A stretch of 64,000 nucleotides of DNA from an uncultured Bacteroides sp. (GTDB taxonomy: Bacteria; Bacteroidota; Bacteroidia; Bacteroidales; Bacteroidaceae): assembly GCA_949292025.1 (NCBI GenBank), contig CASEYC010000113.1:1-64000 (forward strand), given 5' to 3'. A program made the translations under genes and the position numbers. Shown here piece after piece: positions 61,863-64,000 of the stretch. Numbering within the stretch: the first letter of the stretch is position 1; each line of letters starts with the position of its first letter. The notes beneath the pieces are model-generated. The model did no database searches. It saw nothing but the letters and a program-made list of their open reading frames with translations, and had not been told where the DNA came from.

Positions 61863-62795
61863 TTATTTTACGGCCAGGCCCATCCGGTCCCAGCGGTAGC
61901 CGCTGAAGAGGCCCGTCCCCTGCTCCTTGGAGAACCAGATGCGGGTGGCCCGTCCGATGACGTGGTCCTCCGGCACGAAGCCGAAGAGGCGCGAGTCGCT
62001 GAGGTTGGAGGCATTGTTGGCCGTCACCCAATAGTAGTTTTTGCTGAAGGTGCACGAGTCGGCGGGATGCCCGTCCACGTAGAGGGTATCGCCCTGGATG
62101 AAGGCCTTGCGCCCCTCGTGCAGCAGCAGGGTGTTGCACAGCAGGGTGCGGTTCCACGGCAGGACGCGCACGGTCGTGCCCCGGCCGGGGATGGTGAGGA
62201 GGTGCAGGTGTCCCATGGAGTCAGTTCTCTCCACAGGAAACAGGGGCAGTTGGTCGTTGGCGGCCTGTTCCAGCAGGTAACGTTCGTAGCGGCTGAGGCT
62301 GCGGATATCCTTGGCGGAGTCGCTGCCCAGCAGGGGCGAGGAGATGCGTAGGCGGGCCAGCAGCGAGTCCATCCGGGCTTTCTCCGTGCGCGGATAGGCG
62401 AAGAGGAATTTCTGGTCGGGTGCCATCTTCTCCGAGGGAACGACGTTGAAGAGCGAGTCCACCAGGAGCGTGTCTCCCGGCGTGCCGATGCAGCGGCCGA
62501 TGAAGACCTCGCGGCGGCTGATGACCGTCTCTTGCAGGTTGCCGGGGTTGTTGAAGAGGAGGATGTCCTCGCGCCCTACGGGCCGGTCGCCCCAACGGTG
62601 GTAGCCCCACCAGCCCATCAGGGGGAGGCGGAGGCCGTAGCTCCACCTGTTCACCAGGATGCGTTCGCCCCGGTAGAGCGAGTTCTCCATCCCCGACGAG
62701 GGAATCAGGTAGGACGTGGCCACGCACGTGCGCAGCAGCACTCCCGCGAGTACTGCCGCGCCTATGGCTGTCAGCGTCTTCCCTGTCTTTTTCAT
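61863..62795 (-). CDS. Signal peptidase I paralogue lacking catalytic residues
   Basis: This 310-residue protein has the S26 layout: N-terminal membrane helix (about 8-26), then I-P-S-S-G35-M-E, where the catalytic Ser directly before Met is Gly. FIG100-R-C-I-G-T-P-G-D carries Gly where the active enzymes have the catalytic Lys before Arg. The last conserved box, normally GDNRxxSxDSR, reads ANNASNLSDSR. The fold signatures remain (CIGTPGDTL, GFVPEDHVIG), so it is a maintained pseudoenzyme and not a decayed gene. It starts one base after the stop of the active-type paralogue. It might modulate or chaperone that enzyme. The middle insertion (about 115-195) is large. Confidence 0.85.
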   Translation of the reverse strand: MKKTGKTLTAIGAAVLAGVLLRTCVATSYLIPSSGMENSLYRGERILVNRWSYGLRLPLMGWWGYHRWGDRPVGREDILLFNNPGNLQETVISRREVFIGRCIGTPGDTLLVDSLFNVVPSEKMAPDQKFLFAYPRTEKARMDSLLARLRISSPLLGSDSAKDIRSLSRYERYLLEQAANDQLPLFPVERTDSMGHLHLLTIPGRGTTVRVLPWNRTLLCNTLLLHEGRKAFIQGDTLYVDGHPADSCTFSKNYYWVTANNASNLSDSRLFGFVPEDHVIGRATRIWFSKEQGTGLFSGYRWDRMGLAVK

Positions 62796-62796
62796 C

Positions 62797-64000
62797 TTAG
62801 TCGTTGTCTACCCATTTGAAGATGCGGTCCCAGCGGATGTGGCCGTCGAACCAGTCGCGGTCCTTGTCCAGCGAGAGCCACACCACGAGCGGCTTGCCCA
62901 CCACGTGGTCCTCGGGCACGAAGCCCCAGTAGCGCGAGTCGAGCGAATTGTGGCGGTTGTCGCCCATCATCCAGTAGTAGTCCATCCGGAACGTATAGGT
63001 GTCCGTCTTCTCCCCGTTGATGTAGATGCCGTCCTTGCGCTGCTCCAGCGTGTTACCTTCGTAGGCTTCGATGCAGCGGCTGTAGATGGGCAGGTTGTCT
63101 TCGGTCAGCGTGATGGTCGCGCCCTTGGCGGGAATCCAGACGGGGCCGTAGTCGTCGCGCGTCCACTTGGTGTAGAGGTTCAGCGGGTAGACGTCGCCCC
63201 CGTAGGCGGCAGGCTCGGGGACGATGCGGGCGATGAGCTTCTGGTTGGCCAGCAACGTGTCGTGCATCTTCTGCGTCAGCGGCAGGTGGTAGACAGGTGC
63301 CAGGCGGCCTTGGGCATCGCGGGCATCCAGGCTCATCGACGCCAGCACGGCTTGGCTTTCCGGGTCGTCGGGGAAGAGCCATTGGTCGTCCTTGCTGATG
63401 CCCAACTCGCGGAACATGGCTTCGGTGATGAGCGGGCCGGTGGTCTGCACGAAGTAGTTGAACTGCACGTTCTCCGGCACGGGCGTGGGCTGTCCGTTCA
63501 GGTAGACCCGTCCGTCGATGATTTGCAGCGTGTCGCCGGGCAGGCCGGTGCAACGCTTCACGTAGTTCTCGCGACGGTCCACGGGGCGCACCACGATGTC
63601 GCCATACATCTGCGGGTTGCTGCGTATCAGCTTGCGGCCTGCGTTGTAGTAGAGGTCATAGATGGCGCGTTGCTGTTCGCGGGTCAGGCTGTCCATCTCC
63701 ACGGGGTTGGGGTAGAGGCGTTTGCCCTCGCGGTAGGCCAGGGTGTAGAAGTCCTCCATCTGGTGGTTCAGAGCCACGGTGTCGCCCGCGGGGAAGTTGA
63801 ACACCACGATGTCGTGCAGTTTCACCTGCCCGAAGCCCTTCACGCGCTTGTAGTCCCAGTGCGGCCAATCCAGGTAGGACTTGCAGTTCAGCACGGGCAG
63901 CGTATGTTGCGTCAGCGGCATGGACAGCGGCGTGTTGGGCACGCGCGGGCCGTAGCTCACCTTGCTGACGTAGAGGAAGTCGCCCACCAGCAGCGACTTC
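62797..64000 (-). CDS. lepB: Signal peptidase I, partial at the window edge
   Basis: This S26 signal peptidase removes signal peptides at the outer face of the inner membrane. The window cuts off the N-terminus with the serine box; the visible part begins KSLLVGDFLYVSKVSYGPR, which directly follows the serine box in Bacteroidetes enzymes. The lysine box NYVKRCTGLPGDTLQI and the final box MGDNRHNSLDSRYWGFVPEDH are canonical. A large insertion between the boxes (over 100 residues) is usual for Bacteroidetes. It heads the operon with the pseudoenzyme and the WbqC-like gene. Confidence 0.93.
   Translation of the reverse strand, partial: KSLLVGDFLYVSKVSYGPRVPNTPLSMPLTQHTLPVLNCKSYLDWPHWDYKRVKGFGQVKLHDIVVFNFPAGDTVALNHQMEDFYTLAYREGKRLYPNPVEMDSLTREQQRAIYDLYYNAGRKLIRSNPQMYGDIVVRPVDRRENYVKRCTGLPGDTLQIIDGRVYLNGQPTPVPENVQFNYFVQTTGPLITEAMFRELGISKDDQWLFPDDPESQAVLASMSLDARDAQGRLAPVYHLPLTQKMHDTLLANQKLIARIVPEPAAYGGDVYPLNLYTKWTRDDYGPVWIPAKGATITLTEDNLPIYSRCIEAYEGNTLEQRKDGIYINGEKTDTYTFRMDYYWMMGDNRHNSLDSRYWGFVPEDHVVGKPLVVWLSLDKDRDWFDGHIRWDRIFKWVDND

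Noticed and set aside
61846..62157. Longer N-terminus of the WbqC-like protein
   Set aside because: It runs out of frame through the signal peptidase paralogue and is Pro/Arg/Gly-rich. The typical family start is at 61845.

Overview
The window comes from the chromosome of a Bacteroidales bacterium of the gut Bacteroides type. The evidence is a SusC/SusD pair with an FecI/FecR-type sigma/anti-sigma pair, many lipoproteins with Bacteroides-style lipoboxes, an S46 dipeptidyl peptidase, an ExbB-ExbD-ExbD-TonB operon, and several promoters matching the Bacteroides consensus (TTTG, 19 nt, TAnnTTTG). Housekeeping and polysaccharide-utilisation genes are GC-rich for a Bacteroides. Parts of the capsule region are clearly AT-rich. 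I cannot name the species.

Positions 1-16710 are a surface-polysaccharide (capsule or O-antigen-like) locus on the + strand. In order: an unknown gene, a Wzx-type flippase, a pyruvyltransferase, a GT4, a GT2 broken by two frameshifts, a GT4, a two-gene AAA-ATPase module with its own promoter, a GT4, a Wzy-type polymerase, a DXD-type capsular transferase, a GT2, a hexapeptide acyltransferase, a GT4, a WecG/TagA/CpsF transferase and GDP-mannose 4,6-dehydratase (gmd). A strong hairpin terminator closes it. A 40-codon signal-peptide reading frame and a decayed DUF6266-like fragment lie around and after the terminator.

Positions 17339-37429 are a polysaccharide utilisation locus that I predict degrades high-mannose N-glycans. 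It holds three GH92 alpha-mannosidases, an ECF sigma factor and FecR anti-sigma factor, an STN-containing SusC, SusD, a GH18-fold protein without catalytic residues, a LamG-type lipoprotein, a GH18 endo-beta-N-acetylglucosaminidase and a GH97 alpha-glucosidase. In the expected scheme the surface endoglycosidase releases the glycan, SusCD imports it, and the GH92 and GH97 enzymes trim it. A near-identical 30-nt promoter element lies before the first GH92 gene and before susC, and probably marks both transcription units as targets of the ECF sigma factor.

Positions 37430-48317 hold ruvB, a MATE-like flippase, an S46 peptidase, and a TonB-energising operon (ExbB, two ExbD, TonB, a PstS-like lipoprotein, a TPR protein) with a long leader that may contain a structured RNA. 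Positions 48340-55356 are on the - strand: a DEAD-box RNA helicase, a sensor kinase with an ABC-type periplasmic sensor, a tyrosine phosphatase lipoprotein and a PfkB sugar kinase. Then follow an M16 peptidase, queH, a GH5-GH3 beta-glucan pair, and at the right edge an operon of an active-type signal peptidase I (cut by the window), a second signal peptidase that has lost its catalytic residues, and a WbqC-like protein. A 22-bp tandem repeat occurs in two intergenic regions, after ruvB and upstream of the phosphatase gene. I saw no rRNA, tRNA, CRISPR array, transposase or integrase.
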